In this document: one piece after another, positions 63,891 through 64,000 of the stretch | How positions within the stretch are numbered: position 1 is the stretch's first letter | How the letters are laid out: each line of letters opens with the position of its first letter | Assembly (NCBI GenBank): GCA_014843695.1 | Contig: CM026398.1 | Span: 15,049,391 to 15,113,390 of the forward strand | Reading direction: 5' to 3' | DNA length: 64,000 nucleotides | Source of the DNA: Archivesica marissinica | Lineage: Eukaryota > Mollusca > Bivalvia > Venerida > Vesicomyidae | Made by a program: the position numbers and the translations under genes | Notes under the pieces: generated by a model | Databases searched by the model: none | The model's input: the letters and a program-made list of their open reading frames with translations, nothing else | What the model was told of the DNA's origin: nothing

Positions 63891-64000
63891 GTTTGGCAAT
63901 GGTGGTTGGGACTGATGGAATTACCCGGCTAGTGTATATATGCCTATGTTATTCACTAATAACCAATGTTTTAATTTTTGTTCATGAAATCTGTGAATAC

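Overview
This is eukaryotic nuclear DNA, most likely from a mollusc and probably a bivalve. It has split genes with GT-AG introns, several tRNA-derived SINE families, MITEs, a FLYWCH/MULE transposon, a hAT transposon and an extraordinary load of minisatellites. The species assignment is inference. Most long open frames are artefacts of tandem arrays that lack stop codons.

Three genes are supported. (1) 5044-5164, minus: first coding exon of a heterotrimeric G-protein alpha subunit, ending at the classical KLLLLG intron; the rest of the gene should run off the left edge. (2) 11724-22549, plus: the last seven exons of an SRR1-domain gene (SRRD). The 5' exons were not found. (3) 25374-62182, minus: a complete leukotriene A4 hydrolase / M1 aminopeptidase gene (LTA4H). 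It has 16 coding positions giving 613 codons in perfect phase, plus a duplicated exon 9. SRRD and LTA4H converge on a 2.8-kb interval at 22.55-25.37 kb.

Region by region: 1-11.7 kb holds SINEs, a pair of inverted MITEs, a LINE fragment and the G-alpha exon. 11.7-22.5 kb is SRRD, with repeat-filled introns. 22.5-25.4 kb holds the 3' ends, including about 24 tandem units that each carry AATAAA on the LTA4H sense strand. 25.4-62.2 kb is LTA4H; its longest intron (31.6-41.2 kb) contains a 4.5-kb MULE inserted into a SINE (9-bp target duplication) and a 2.8-kb 40-bp satellite. A 1.3-kb hAT element with a perfect 8-bp target duplication lies in the adjoining intron. 62.2-64 kb is 5' flank with foldback DNA and a segment shared with the MULE.

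The most unusual signal is a relation between tandem arrays and gene-processing boundaries. In two genes on opposite strands, at least eight arrays have a repeat unit that is a copy of an exon-intron junction: six 5' splice sites and two 3' splice sites. A ninth begins on the LTA4H stop codon, and a tenth multiplies a poly(A) hexamer. Each array therefore lays down from a few to dozens of decoy splice sites next to the real one. In SRRD the 39-bp unit stays open in frame, so each decoy donor would add exactly 13 residues. The other main finding is the LTA4H exon 9 pair. Each copy encodes the third zinc ligand, and phase logic permits exactly one to be used, which is the signature of mutually exclusive splicing in a metalloenzyme active site.
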